From: Nitrogeniibacter sp041600915
GTDB lineage: Bacteria; Pseudomonadota; Gammaproteobacteria; Burkholderiales; Rhodocyclaceae
Assembly (NCBI GenBank): GCA_041600915.1
Contig: JBFIJC010000001.1
Location: forward strand, 1-64,000
Direction of reading: 5' to 3'
Length of the DNA: 64,000 bases
Below, one piece after another: positions 22,500-29,785 of the stretch (positions within the stretch are counted from its first letter, which is position 1; each line of letters begins with the position of its first letter). Both the position numbers and the translations under genes were made by a program. The notes under the pieces are model-generated. The model was not told the DNA's origin and did no database searches. It worked only from the letters and a program-made list of their open reading frames with translations.

Positions 22500-23401
22500 T
22501 GGCGAGAATCAGGACGATCAAGCCCGAGTTCTGGACGAGCGAACAGGTCATGGAGTGTTCGACGACCGCTCGCCTACTGTTCATCGGAATGTGGAACTTC
22601 TGCGACGACGCGGGGCGTCATCCGGCCAGTTCGAAGACCCTGAAAGCCGAGGTCTTCCCGGGTGACGACATCACATCTGACGAAGTTGGGGTGATGCTCG
22701 ACGAGCTTGAAGCCAATGGCCTCATCGAACGGTATGAAGTGGCGGAACGCCAGTATTTTCAAGTGACTGGCTGGCATCACCAGAAGATTGAGAAGAAGAA
22801 CATCAAGCACCCGGGGCCAGAAATTCGACGACCAATCGGCGAACGGTCGCCGAACGAATCGACGACCAGTCGCCGACCAGTCGCCGACCATTCGACCCCG
22901 GAAGGGAAGGGAAGGGAAGGGAAGGTATGTAAACCCCCTATCTCACCTATCGGTGAGATGCCCCCCCCGGAATCGAACTCGACCGATTTCCCTGAGCAAG
23001 GCGAACCGTCCCTGCCGGCGAAAGCAGCCGGACCTCCTGCAAGCCAGAAACCGAAGCCAGACCCGAAAGGCGCTCGCCTGCCGGACGACTGGGTACTGCC
23101 CGCGGCCTGGGGCCGGTGGGCAATGGAAGACGCGGCAGAGCAGGGCTGCCACGTGACGGCAGACGAAGTCCGGCGTACCGCCGAGAGGTTCGCCGACTAC
23201 TGGCGCGGCAAGGGCGGAAAGGACGCCAGGAAGACCGACTGGCAGGCGACGTGGCGCAACTGGTGGCGCCGAGACATCGACGACCGAAAGAAGCGACCAA
23301 ATGGGAGCAAGACCGATGAAAGAGCAAACACCCTCGCAGCACTCACTGGCGACTCCGGCGGGTCGCGCGTCATCGAAGGGCAGGCCCGCCTTGTCGGTTG
23401 A
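22499..23401 (+). CDS. Replication initiator (lambda O position)
   Basis: 300 residues from ATG 22499 (TGATG coupling; GTG 22496 is an alternative). The N-terminal winged-helix-like part (IRTIKPEFWTSEQVMECSTT, ARLLFIGMWNFCDDAGRHPA) is typical of phage O/DnaD-like initiators. A low-complexity central segment is encoded by the candidate origin. The C-terminal domain (RLPDDWVLPAAWGRWAMEDA ... WQATWRNWWRRDI) is common in phage helicase-loader partners. It binds the origin and recruits the DnaB encoded downstream. Confidence 0.85.
   Translation: MARIRTIKPEFWTSEQVMECSTTARLLFIGMWNFCDDAGRHPASSKTLKAEVFPGDDITSDEVGVMLDELEANGLIERYEVAERQYFQVTGWHHQKIEKKNIKHPGPEIRRPIGERSPNESTTSRRPVADHSTPEGKGREGKVCKPPISPIGEMPPPESNSTDFPEQGEPSLPAKAAGPPASQKPKPDPKGARLPDDWVLPAAWGRWAMEDAAEQGCHVTADEVRRTAERFADYWRGKGGKDARKTDWQATWRNWWRRDIDDRKKRPNGSKTDERANTLAALTGDSGGSRVIEGQARLVG
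22829..22925 (+). other. Candidate phage replication origin: 11-bp iterons plus GGGAA tract
   Basis: Six contiguous units of 11-12 bp (22829-22895) follow CGACCAGTCGC, two of them exact. Directly after comes a purine tract with four GGG runs spaced by AA (22904-22921), a canonical G-quadruplex pattern. The position inside the initiator gene is that of lambda ori. Confidence 0.6.
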
Positions 23402-23909
23402 AGACCTCTTCGCCTGGTTTGCATCTCGGTACGGCCGTCGGTTTGCCGATATGTGGGCCGGCGTCGATCCGGAGCGAGTGAAGGCGGCATGGCGCGAAGA
23501 GCTGGCCGACATGGGCCCGGACGACATCGCCCGCGGCCTGTCCGCCTGCCGTGAGAAGGACTGGCCGCCGAGCGCGCCGGAGTTCCGCAACCTGTGCCGC
23601 GTGCGGATCGACTACGAGCGCGCCTACACGGAAGCCGCGCAGCAGTGGTATCTGCGCCAGAGCGGGCGCGACGCGTGGTCAAACCCGGCGATCTACTGGG
23701 CGTCATCGTCTATCGGCAATGACGTGCTCGCGTATCCGTACCGCTTCATGGCGAACCGCTGGCGCGAGGAACTTGAAGCGGCGATTGACGCTGTCCGGAC
23801 GGGCCGGCTGCCAGCAGTTGTTCCGCCTGCGCGCCAGGCGCTCACCGCGTCGATTGGTCCGTGCGCTGGCGCTGATCAGGTCCATCAGATCCTGCGGGGC
23901 TCGGCATGA
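23316..23909 (+). CDS. Replication accessory protein (lambda P position)
   Basis: 197 residues from ATG 23316, chosen for GGGAG 9 nt upstream; it overlaps the initiator gene by 86 nt in another frame. LSVEDLFAWFASRYGRRFAD, followed by PDDIARGLSACREKDWPPSA and PEFRNLC, is the pattern of phage P-like helicase loaders. It probably delivers DnaB to the origin. Confidence 0.78.
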   Translation: MKEQTPSQHSLATPAGRASSKGRPALSVEDLFAWFASRYGRRFADMWAGVDPERVKAAWREELADMGPDDIARGLSACREKDWPPSAPEFRNLCRVRIDYERAYTEAAQQWYLRQSGRDAWSNPAIYWASSSIGNDVLAYPYRFMANRWREELEAAIDAVRTGRLPAVVPPARQALTASIGPCAGADQVHQILRGSA

Positions 23910-25276
23910 ACGCACCGCTGATGCTGCCGCCGCACGCGATCGAGTCAGAGCAATCTGTGATCGGCGCGCTGCTGATCGAGAACGCAGCACTTGACCGGAT
24001 TTCCGGGCTCGTGAGTGAAGACGATTTCTATCGCGATGACCACCGGAAGATCTTTCGTGTGCTGATCGCGATGATCTCATCTGGAGAACACGCAGACGTT
24101 GTGACGGTGCTCGGGCGGCTTGAAGAGCTCGGCATCGCTGAGTCCGTTGGTGGCCTTGGCTACCTGGGCAATATCGCGAACAACACGCCATCGACGGCCA
24201 ACATTGCCGGGTACGCGAAGCAGGTCAGGGAGCGGGCCGTTTCGCGCCGGCTGATCGCCGTCGGCGACTCGATCGCGGCCATGGCCACCGCGCCCGGCAT
24301 GACGATGGCTCAGCGCATTGACGCGGCGCAGTCGGCGGTGATGTCCGTCGCCGGCACCGACGAGACGCAGGACCTGGTCGGGATGCCCGAGCTGACGCAG
24401 ATCCTGATTGCAGACCTTCATGCCCGTGCGGAGCGCGACAGCAACATCACGGGCCTGGCTACCGGCTTCACCGACTTCGACGAAATGCTCGGAGGCTTGC
24501 AGTCGTCTGACCTGATCGTCGTCGCTGGTCGCCCTGGCATGGGGAAGAGCACGTTCGCGATGAACCTCGCGCGGCACGCGGCCAGCAACGGCCAACCCGG
24601 GCTTGTGGTGTCGCTCGAGATGCCGCTCGTGCAGCTCGGCCACCGCCTGTGCGCCGACATCGGGGCAATCCCGCTCAAGAAAATCCGCTCTGGCCACATG
24701 ACGCCAGACGAGTGGTCAGACGTCGGCAGCGCGATGTCGAAGATCAAGCGCCTTCCGATGCGGCTCAAGGATGCCCAGGCCCCTGATGTGCTGTCGGTGC
24801 GCGCGATGGCCAGGAAGGCAAAGCGCGAACTCGGCGGGCTGGCCTACGTCGTGATCGACTACCTGCAGCTGATGTCCGGCCACGGGAACAGCCGGGCAGA
24901 AGAAATTGCGGGCATCTCGCGCGGCCTCAAGTCACTGGCGAAGGAACTGGACTGCCCGATCGTCGCGCTGTCGCAGTTGAATCGCGATCTCGAGAAGCGA
25001 CCGAACAAGCGGCCCGTTGTCTCCGACCTTCGAGAGTCTGGCGCCATCGAACAGGACGCCGACGTGATCGTCTTCGTCTATCGGGACGAGATCTACAACC
25101 CGACCAGCCCGGAGGCCGGAACTGCCGAGATCATCGTCGGCAAACACCGGAACGGCGAGCTCGGGACCGTTCGTCTCGCATACCAAGGGCAATTCACCCG
25201 GTTTGGGAACCTGGCAAAGGACTGGAAGCCGTCCTTGCGTGAGTACTGCAGCTATGGCGAAGGCTACGACGAGTAG
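23906..25276 (+). CDS. dnaB: Replicative DNA helicase DnaB
   Basis: 456 residues. An N-terminal DnaB domain (AIESEQSVIGALLIENAALD) is followed by a RecA-fold C-terminal domain with Walker A AGRPGMGKSTFAMNLARHAA, Walker B VVIDYLQLM, SQLNRDLEKR and DLRESGAIEQDADVIVFVYR. Full length for the family. Phage-encoded hexameric helicase. ATGA overlap with the loader gene. Confidence 0.96.
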   Translation: MNAPLMLPPHAIESEQSVIGALLIENAALDRISGLVSEDDFYRDDHRKIFRVLIAMISSGEHADVVTVLGRLEELGIAESVGGLGYLGNIANNTPSTANIAGYAKQVRERAVSRRLIAVGDSIAAMATAPGMTMAQRIDAAQSAVMSVAGTDETQDLVGMPELTQILIADLHARAERDSNITGLATGFTDFDEMLGGLQSSDLIVVAGRPGMGKSTFAMNLARHAASNGQPGLVVSLEMPLVQLGHRLCADIGAIPLKKIRSGHMTPDEWSDVGSAMSKIKRLPMRLKDAQAPDVLSVRAMARKAKRELGGLAYVVIDYLQLMSGHGNSRAEEIAGISRGLKSLAKELDCPIVALSQLNRDLEKRPNKRPVVSDLRESGAIEQDADVIVFVYRDEIYNPTSPEAGTAEIIVGKHRNGELGTVRLAYQGQFTRFGNLAKDWKPSLREYCSYGEGYDE

Positions 25277-25466
25277 GGGAAAGACATGGACCGAATCATG
25301 GAAATGGGAATGCTTGGCCCGGTGGGTGGCGAGGCTGAGCAACGAGGATCGCAAGGACTTCTTTGCTCGGTGGCAGGCGAGGCACGGCAAGGCGGCGGCG
25401 AAGCGCCTGGACGGGCTTGCGAGGGAGGAATTCCGGAAGGCGCGGCGTTCGACGTCCGGTTCGTGA
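25254..25466 (+). CDS. Small conserved phage protein upstream of rusA
   Basis: 70 residues from ATG 25254, overlapping the end of dnaB by 23 nt. ESWKWECLARWVARLSNEDR followed by RHGKAAAKRLDGLAREEFRK is a short helical protein that commonly accompanies phage RusA. Function unknown. Confidence 0.65.
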   Translation: MAKATTSRGKTWTESWKWECLARWVARLSNEDRKDFFARWQARHGKAAAKRLDGLAREEFRKARRSTSGS

Positions 25467-25897
25467 TCCCCGGGGAGCCGAAGGGCAAGGGCCGGCACCG
25501 CTCGCGCATCGCCAAGATGGGCGACGGACGGCAGTTCGTCGCCAACTACACGCCGAAGGACACTGTCGAGTACGAAAACCTGGTGCGAATGGCAGCCGGC
25601 CAGGCCATGGCCGGGCGGCCTCCGACAATGAACCCGGTCATCGTCTGGCTGGTGGCGACATGCACTGTGCCGGCCAGCTGGTCGCAGAAGAAGCGCCGCG
25701 CCGCCCTGGTCGGTGACGTGATGCCTACTGGCAAGCCGGATTTGGATAACGTGGAAAAAGCGGTCATGGACGGCATGAACAAGATCGTGTTCCGCGATGA
25801 CGCTCAAGCCTGCCGCGTGGTGAAGGGAAAGCAGTACGGCGAGACCCCGGGCGTGTCTGTGCGCGTGGTCGAGATGCAGGCGAGGCCGGCGCGATGA
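25463..25897 (+). CDS. rusA: RusA-type Holliday junction resolvase
   Basis: 144 residues from GTG 25463, which forms a GTGA overlap with the previous stop; an open frame reaches ATG 25286 but would overlap another gene throughout. IPGEPKGKGRHRSRI is the RusA opening. GKPDLDNVEKAVMDGMNKIV carries the catalytic Asp cluster (DxDN), with the third Asp in FRDDAQ. It resolves branched DNA during phage recombination. Confidence 0.88.
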   Translation: MIPGEPKGKGRHRSRIAKMGDGRQFVANYTPKDTVEYENLVRMAAGQAMAGRPPTMNPVIVWLVATCTVPASWSQKKRRAALVGDVMPTGKPDLDNVEKAVMDGMNKIVFRDDAQACRVVKGKQYGETPGVSVRVVEMQARPAR

Positions 25898-26151
25898 GTG
25901 ACTTCAACAAGAGCGGATCGAAGTATTTGCGCGACATGACGTGCTCGATCGAAGGGAAGGTCGACGTCTATGCCGTACTCGACGCATTCAATGTCACGTG
26001 TCCGGCACGCCAGCATGCGGTCAAGAAACTTCTTTGTGCAGGACTTCGCGGGAAAGGCGACACGAAGCAAGATCTTCGCGAGGCTGCCGATGCCATCCAA
26101 CGCGCGATCCAGATGCACGACGCGAGAGAAGAGCGAGGGGCACCGGAATGA
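25894..26151 (+). CDS. Small conserved phage protein
   Basis: 85 residues: KYLRDMTCSIEGKVDVYAVL, then FNVTCPARQHAVKKLLCAGL and DLREAADAIQRAIQ. Short proteins of this type occur in nin-like regions of several phages. No function known. Overlaps both neighbours by 4 nt. Confidence 0.72.
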   Translation: MSDFNKSGSKYLRDMTCSIEGKVDVYAVLDAFNVTCPARQHAVKKLLCAGLRGKGDTKQDLREAADAIQRAIQMHDAREERGAPE

Positions 26152-26384
26152 GCGACCTTGTTGCTCGACTTCGCCAGCTCGCGACCATGGGTCTGACCAT
26201 CGCCGCCGAAGCCGCTGACGCCATCGAGAAGCAGGGCGCCGAGCAGGTTCGCGACGCGCTGTCCTGGTACGCAGAGGCCGGAAACTGGCGCCGGCCGACA
26301 CGCGGGCGCCACTGGTCGAACTCTCCGGCGGCAGACGATCGAGGATCTCTTGCCCGGCAAGTCCTGATGGAGCACCAGCGATGA
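26148..26384 (+). CDS. Small hypothetical phage protein
   Basis: 78 residues from ATG 26148. It starts MSDLVARLRQLATMGLTIAA, then EAADAIEKQGAEQVRDALSW. The opening SDLVARLR...EAADAIE is common in phage ead/Ea22-like accessory proteins. Role unknown. Confidence 0.62.
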   Translation: MSDLVARLRQLATMGLTIAAEAADAIEKQGAEQVRDALSWYAEAGNWRRPTRGRHWSNSPAADDRGSLARQVLMEHQR

Positions 26385-26791
26385 GCGGCCTTTACCGGGA
26401 GTTCCTGCTGCACTCGCCGCCGGCCGCGCGACTGCTGAACGCCTTCCTGAAGCAGAACGCTGGCGCCGCCGTCGAGCGCGGCAAGCCGCTGCGGGTGATC
26501 GTGGTCGAGGAAGAGCGCAAACGAACTGGTGAGCAGAACCGGATGTTCCACGGCCCCATCCTGGACGCTGTCAGCGAACAGGCATGGTGGGGCGGGAAGC
26601 GCTACCCGAAGGAGTTCTGGAAGGAGTACTTCCGGCGACGGTTCCTGCTGAAAGATGAATACACGACGCCGGCCGGCGAAGTCGTACAGACCTACTGGAG
26701 CACCGCAGACCTGAGCGTGGCGAAGTTTTCCGAGTTCATCAACAAGGTGCAGGCCGAGGCTGCATCCGAATGGGGGGTTCAGTTCGAATGA
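26381..26791 (+). CDS. ninB: NinB-type recombination protein
   Basis: 136 residues. LRVIVVEEERKRTGEQNRMF and WGGKRYPKEFWKEYFRRRFL match lambda NinB (Orf), an SSB/RecA-associated recombination mediator that can replace RecFOR. The position in the nin-like region agrees. Confidence 0.9.
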   Translation: MSGLYREFLLHSPPAARLLNAFLKQNAGAAVERGKPLRVIVVEEERKRTGEQNRMFHGPILDAVSEQAWWGGKRYPKEFWKEYFRRRFLLKDEYTTPAGEVVQTYWSTADLSVAKFSEFINKVQAEAASEWGVQFE

Positions 26792-27078
26792 GCACAGCGG
26801 CGAAAAGGCACATGGGCAGGGTGGCGAACGACGGATGTTCGATTTGCCGGAGGCTCGGGTACGGCTTCACGCCAGCCGAGGTTCATCACGCCCGTGAAGG
26901 CGTCGGGGCTGGACAGCGAAACAGTGACTGGATGACTACGGGGCTTTGCTCAGAACACCACCGCGGCGGCACCGGTGTTCATGGGCTCGGTGTCCGCGCG
27001 TTTGAGCGCACATACGGAGTGACGGAGCTGGAGCTGGTTTCCGAGACGCTAGAGCGGATCTACGGAGGTGTGCGCTGA
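26788..27078 (+). CDS. Ref-like HNH nuclease (RecA-dependent nuclease family)
   Basis: 96 residues from ATG 26788. CSICRRLGYGFTPAEVHHAR, GLCSEHHRGGTGVHGLG and a helical end match the recombination enhancement function (Ref) HNH nucleases of P1 and other phages. The Cys pair and His cluster bind zinc and metal. It lies directly after ninB, consistent with a RecA-linked role. Confidence 0.85.
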   Translation: MSTAAKRHMGRVANDGCSICRRLGYGFTPAEVHHAREGVGAGQRNSDWMTTGLCSEHHRGGTGVHGLGVRAFERTYGVTELELVSETLERIYGGVR

Positions 27079-27287
27079 TGGCCGGATACAGGTCTCCGTT
27101 GGGCCGCCTGATGCCCGAATCCGTCGATGTCGAGCGCATCAAACGGGAGGGGTACTACGAAGACGGAATTCTCGTGATCGACATGCGGCGCGACAACATG
27201 GACTGGACCGAAAGGGAAATTTTCAAGCAGTGGGCAGAGAAGCGATACCGAAAACCGAAGGCATTCACCAGCCGCAAGGAGCCGTGA
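27078..27287 (+). CDS. Small hypothetical phage protein
   Basis: 69 residues (MAGYRSPLGRLMPESVDVER, then GYYEDGILVIDMRRDNMDW). Found in nin-type regions; no domain assigned. Single-base overlaps on both sides. Confidence 0.65.
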   Translation: MAGYRSPLGRLMPESVDVERIKREGYYEDGILVIDMRRDNMDWTEREIFKQWAEKRYRKPKAFTSRKEP

Positions 27288-27853
27288 TGACGACAGGAGC
27301 AATGACCATGACCGACGCGTCGGCCGAGCCGATGTTTAAAAGCACCCACGCGGCCCTGGTGTTCGCGTTCAACTTCTCGATGCAGCAGTACGACCAGCCG
27401 GCCATGGTCAAGCTGATGGGCCCGCCGCTGGGATCTGGGAAAGGCCTTGTCGGGACGTCCGGCGCCGCACAGGCGGGAATGGTGCTGGCGGCTGTTGAGC
27501 GGCTTGACCCCATCCACCGTGCAGCGATCTATGCCAGATTCGCGCCGAAGTTCGAGGAGTGTCCGTGCTGCCACGGGGACAAACCGACACAAGAGTGGCA
27601 GGAGGCCGTCGAGCGCTTGGCGTCCTGGGCGGTGCCGGCCGGTATCAGCCACATGCGGGCTCGCCGGGCGCTGATCGCGAAGTTCTTCGGCGTGCGAGGG
27701 GTGGAGTTCAAGTCACTGGCGTCCGACTTCGGGCTGAATCGCAAGGCGCTGTCTGAACAGTACCAGACGATCGGTGCAAGCCTGAAGAAAGCCGAGGAGA
27801 AGGGGCAGACAGCGCTGGATGACGAGTTCAGGCAGCGCGGGTTGGTTGGATGA
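27287..27853 (+). CDS. Putative late regulator in the antiterminator Q position
   Basis: 188 residues. The middle contains CPCCHGDKPTQEW, a zinc knuckle. The C-terminal part is helical with an HTH-like segment (EFKSLASDFGLNRKALSEQY) and a coiled coil. It is the last large gene before a promoter-terminator pair and the terminase genes, where lambdoid phages encode Q. Direct homology to Q cannot be asserted from reading. An attC-like site begins at its stop codon. Confidence 0.55.
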   Translation: MTTGAMTMTDASAEPMFKSTHAALVFAFNFSMQQYDQPAMVKLMGPPLGSGKGLVGTSGAAQAGMVLAAVERLDPIHRAAIYARFAPKFEECPCCHGDKPTQEWQEAVERLASWAVPAGISHMRARRALIAKFFGVRGVEFKSLASDFGLNRKALSEQYQTIGASLKKAEEKGQTALDDEFRQRGLVG

Positions 27854-27906
27854 ACGCCGAGCGAAGCCGCGCCGTCAGGCATCGGATTGCACGCTGGGTT
27901 AGGTGC
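27848..27906 (-). repeat. Additional attC-like site downstream of the Q-position gene
   Basis: From GGATGAACG at 27848 to GGGTTAGG near 27903, the plus strand matches the complement of attC-like site 2: GAAGCCGCGCCG, AGGC.TCGG.TTGCACGC and GGGTTA are shared in order. Gene-to-site orientation is the same as in the left array (gene, then site in reverse). Some inner pairs are decayed. Confidence 0.65.
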
Positions 27907-27934
27907 TAACGATTGAACAACAAAGGGATTTGAC

Positions 27935-27994
27935 ATGAACAGCTCGCAAAACTTGAAAGACAACGCCGCAATGGCCAGGTTGCTGTATGTCTAG
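27935..27994 (+). CDS. Possible 19-codon leader peptide
   Basis: ATG 27935 is preceded by AAAGGG at a suitable distance and reads MNSSQNLKDNAAMARLLYV before TAG. It overlaps the start of the next small gene, so it may be a coupling peptide or chance. Confidence 0.3.
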   Translation: MNSSQNLKDNAAMARLLYV

Positions 27995-28175
27995 CATGAA
28001 AGTTGGCGGCATTGACGCCGCCGCGCTTGAGATATGCGCGGCAAACATTGATGCGCGATGCGTTCGGTGCCCGATCAGTGACGAGTGTCACGCGCCGGTT
28101 TCGCCGCTGACTGCGGAGGCGCTAACTGCTTGGCGGGCGGCAATCAACGAGGCGGCGAAACGGGCTAACAGGTGA
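27987..28175 (+). CDS. Small Cys-containing hypothetical phage protein
   Basis: 62 residues (or 59 from ATG 27996). ICAANIDARCVRCPISDECH has four spaced Cys, a likely zinc site. The C-terminus is helical (TAWRAAINEAAKRANR). Its stop follows a GGCTAAC box like those in attC sites. Confidence 0.55.
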   Translation: MSSMKVGGIDAAALEICAANIDARCVRCPISDECHAPVSPLTAEALTAWRAAINEAAKRANR

Positions 28176-28266
28176 TGACGCGCCCGCGGGCAAATATCCA
28201 TTGAGCTTGTAATGCACGCTTCAGGGTGACTTATGGCCGAAATCCGACAAACGGTCGGCATCTCTA

Positions 28267-28295
28267 TTGACCGCGCAGCGCGGTCGTTATAGTAT
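28267..28295 (+). promoter_or_regulatory. Possible promoter with a palindromic operator
   Basis: TTGACC (28267-28272), 17 bp, TAGTAT (28290-28295). The spacer region holds the perfect palindrome GACCGCGC-A-GCGCGGTC (28269-28285). It lies about 60 bp before the gene at 28357. The palindrome is unlike the TTAGGCG operators, so a different regulator would be involved. Confidence 0.45.
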
Positions 28296-28356
28296 TAACC
28301 CATGGACAGCCCGTTGCTGACCACCGCGCCTCGGGGATCAGGGGCAGGAGACTAAA

Positions 28357-28575
28357 ATGGAACAAGCCAACCAAATGCCTGAAATCGGCGAAGTGTTTGC
28401 AGCTCAAGGGGCAGAAGACCTGATCTACATGGGCGACCATCTCATCGTGCGCAACGCCGACAAGAAAACGGAACGCCGCATCGATCTCACCGAGCAAATG
28501 ATCGCCGCCATCCCGACCCAGTATGCGCGCTACCGCGCCTGGATTAGCCGCCCCGGCACCCACATGGGCGTGTAA
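28357..28575 (+). CDS. Small hypothetical phage protein
   Basis: 72 residues with RBS GGCAGGAG. EDLIYMGDHLIVRNADKKTE and AAIPTQYARYRAWISRPGTH. No known domain. First gene after the candidate promoter. Confidence 0.62.
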   Translation: MEQANQMPEIGEVFAAQGAEDLIYMGDHLIVRNADKKTERRIDLTEQMIAAIPTQYARYRAWISRPGTHMGV

Positions 28576-28635
28576 CAAGCCACCTCAACACGACCAACCG
28601 CGACCGGGACACCGCCCGGTCGCACGGAGAACAAA

Positions 28636-28950
28636 ATGAAAGTCACCCAGATCGCAACGGCCGGCGACATGCCATACACCCACCACTACATGCAGACGAT
28701 GACGGGAGAGGAGACCACGACGCACACCATGTCCGCGCCAGTGCACTTGGTCTCGATCGCAGCAGATCATGCAGACGCAGAGGTGGTTGTGTTTGGAGAT
28801 GACACCCTCGGAATTGAAATCGGCGGCAGGTTGTGGGCCGCCGAGGAACCGCACAGCGTAATGCGCCCGGCCGCAAAGCTGCCCAGAGAGGTGTGGCAAT
28901 ACTGCAATTTGGCAATGGGCCGCAACGGCGACACTTATGCGCGAGGATAA
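28636..28950 (+). CDS. Hypothetical phage protein
   Basis: 104 residues. Acidic, with VVVFGDDTLGIEIGGRLWAA and LPREVWQYCNLAMG. The RBS CGGAG follows a perfect 9-bp hairpin (GCGACCGGG/CCCGGTCGC) in the 60-bp gap. Function unknown. Confidence 0.6.
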   Translation: MKVTQIATAGDMPYTHHYMQTMTGEETTTHTMSAPVHLVSIAADHADAEVVVFGDDTLGIEIGGRLWAAEEPHSVMRPAAKLPREVWQYCNLAMGRNGDTYARG

Positions 28951-29143
28951 CAACCACCCCAACCGCAACTGGCGCCGCACCATGCGCGCGGCGTCAGACG
29001 CCTACATCTCCCGCTACCGCTGGCCGGATGGCGGGGTACAGATGATGACGCCCGAGCAGTTGCACGGGCTCATCGCTGACGCGTATCAGGCTGGGTACAC
29101 GGAGGGGCGGGCGAGTGCGCAGCGCCGGAGGTCGGGGCCATGA
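28937..29143 (+). CDS. Small hypothetical phage protein
   Basis: 68 residues. The basic N-terminus RNWRRTMRAASDAYISRYRW is followed by an amphipathic end LIADAYQAGYTEGRASAQRR. Overlaps its neighbours (14 and 4 nt). Function unknown. Confidence 0.6.
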   Translation: MREDNNHPNRNWRRTMRAASDAYISRYRWPDGGVQMMTPEQLHGLIADAYQAGYTEGRASAQRRRSGP

Positions 29144-29349
29144 CCCATGACGATCTACAGGCCTGGCAGGCCCGCATGGGCCTGTCGCAACGCGGCGCTG
29201 CTGAGGCGCTGGGCGTATCCCTCAGCACATATCAGGCATGGGCACGCGGGCATGACGTGCGCACCGGTCGGGCGGTCACCATCGATCGGCGCACGGCTTT
29301 GGCATGTGCCGCGATCGAGTCTGGACTTCTCCCGACAGGAGATTCGTGA
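29140..29349 (+). CDS. Small XRE-family HTH regulator
   Basis: 69 residues with a full HTH (LSQRGAAEALGVSLSTYQAW) and ending AIESGLLPTGDS. Last gene before the late promoter-like element. Could tune late transcription; no target known. Confidence 0.75.
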   Translation: MTHDDLQAWQARMGLSQRGAAEALGVSLSTYQAWARGHDVRTGRAVTIDRRTALACAAIESGLLPTGDS

Positions 29350-29363
29350 CGTGTCGTGGCCAG

Positions 29364-29392
29364 TTGCAATCCACGTCGTGTCCTGATATAAC
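29364..29392 (+). promoter_or_regulatory. Probable late promoter (pR'-like)
   Basis: TTGCAA (29364-29369), 17-bp spacer, TATAAC (29387-29392). It is the best sigma70 match between the early and late genes and lies about 30 bp before an intrinsic terminator, the pR'-tR' layout on which Q-type antiterminators act. Confidence 0.65.
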
Positions 29393-29423
29393 CGTTTCCG
29401 CATACAGTGAAGAACTGTCACCC

Positions 29424-29455
29424 AAGCCCGCAGGCGAAAGCCGAGCGGGCTTTTT
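29424..29455 (+). terminator. Terminator directly after the late promoter (tR'-like)
   Basis: AAGCCCGC (29424-29431) and GCGGGCTT (29445-29452) enclose an inner GGC-GAAA-GCC hairpin, followed by TTTTT. A transcript from the upstream promoter would be about 55 nt unless antiterminated. Confidence 0.85.
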
Positions 29456-29785
29456 GTTTGCCTTCCTCCGGACGATCAGGTGCCACTTGTGAGGACGATG
29501 GAGGCGGGCACAGCACTGCTCCAACGCGCGAGGCTTCACCCAGCGGCGCCAGGGCCACAATCGACGGCATCCGCGCGCCCGGCGGAACATATCGCCGAAA
29601 TCAGCCAGCCGCATCGGCGGCGCTTATGGCCGCGGGACGCTGTAACCCGCAAGGAACCGCGTCACCCGCAAAGGAGGTGATCCGTCCGAGCGGGTGAGAG
29701 GCCCGCAGCGCCGAGGAGCGTAGAGGCGCGCAGATCCCGCAGCTGGAGACATTCACGCCGGACCACACGCCACGGAGCGCGACGC
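29456..29785 (+). other. Late leader region without a convincing gene
   Basis: 330 bp between the tR'-like terminator and the next gene. Short open frames exist but none has an RBS and protein-like composition. It contains AAAGGAGGTGATCC (29670-29683), a 14-nt perfect complement of the conserved 16S rRNA 3' end, with no start codon at normal spacing. Confidence 0.5.

Noticed and set aside
22904..22921. GGGAA repeats as a simple sequencing or slippage artefact
   Set aside because: The initiator reading frame stays open across the tract, and the adjoining iterons support a functional origin.
27898..27910. GTTAGGTGCTAAC as a sixth repressor operator
   Set aside because: It lacks the central CGC of the operator, and the sequence to its left aligns with an attC-like site, which explains the TTAGG.
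28163..28291. Long attC-like site between GGCTAAC (28163) and GTTATAG (28285)
   Set aside because: The boxes are present but I could not pair the interior; kept only as a remark in the finding on 27848-27906.
28576..28636. Another attC-like site (TAACAAGCC... plus a 9-bp hairpin GCGACCGGG/CCCGGTCGC)
   Set aside because: The start resembles an attC left box and includes a stop codon, but there is no right GTTA box and the hairpin lacks the unpaired base.
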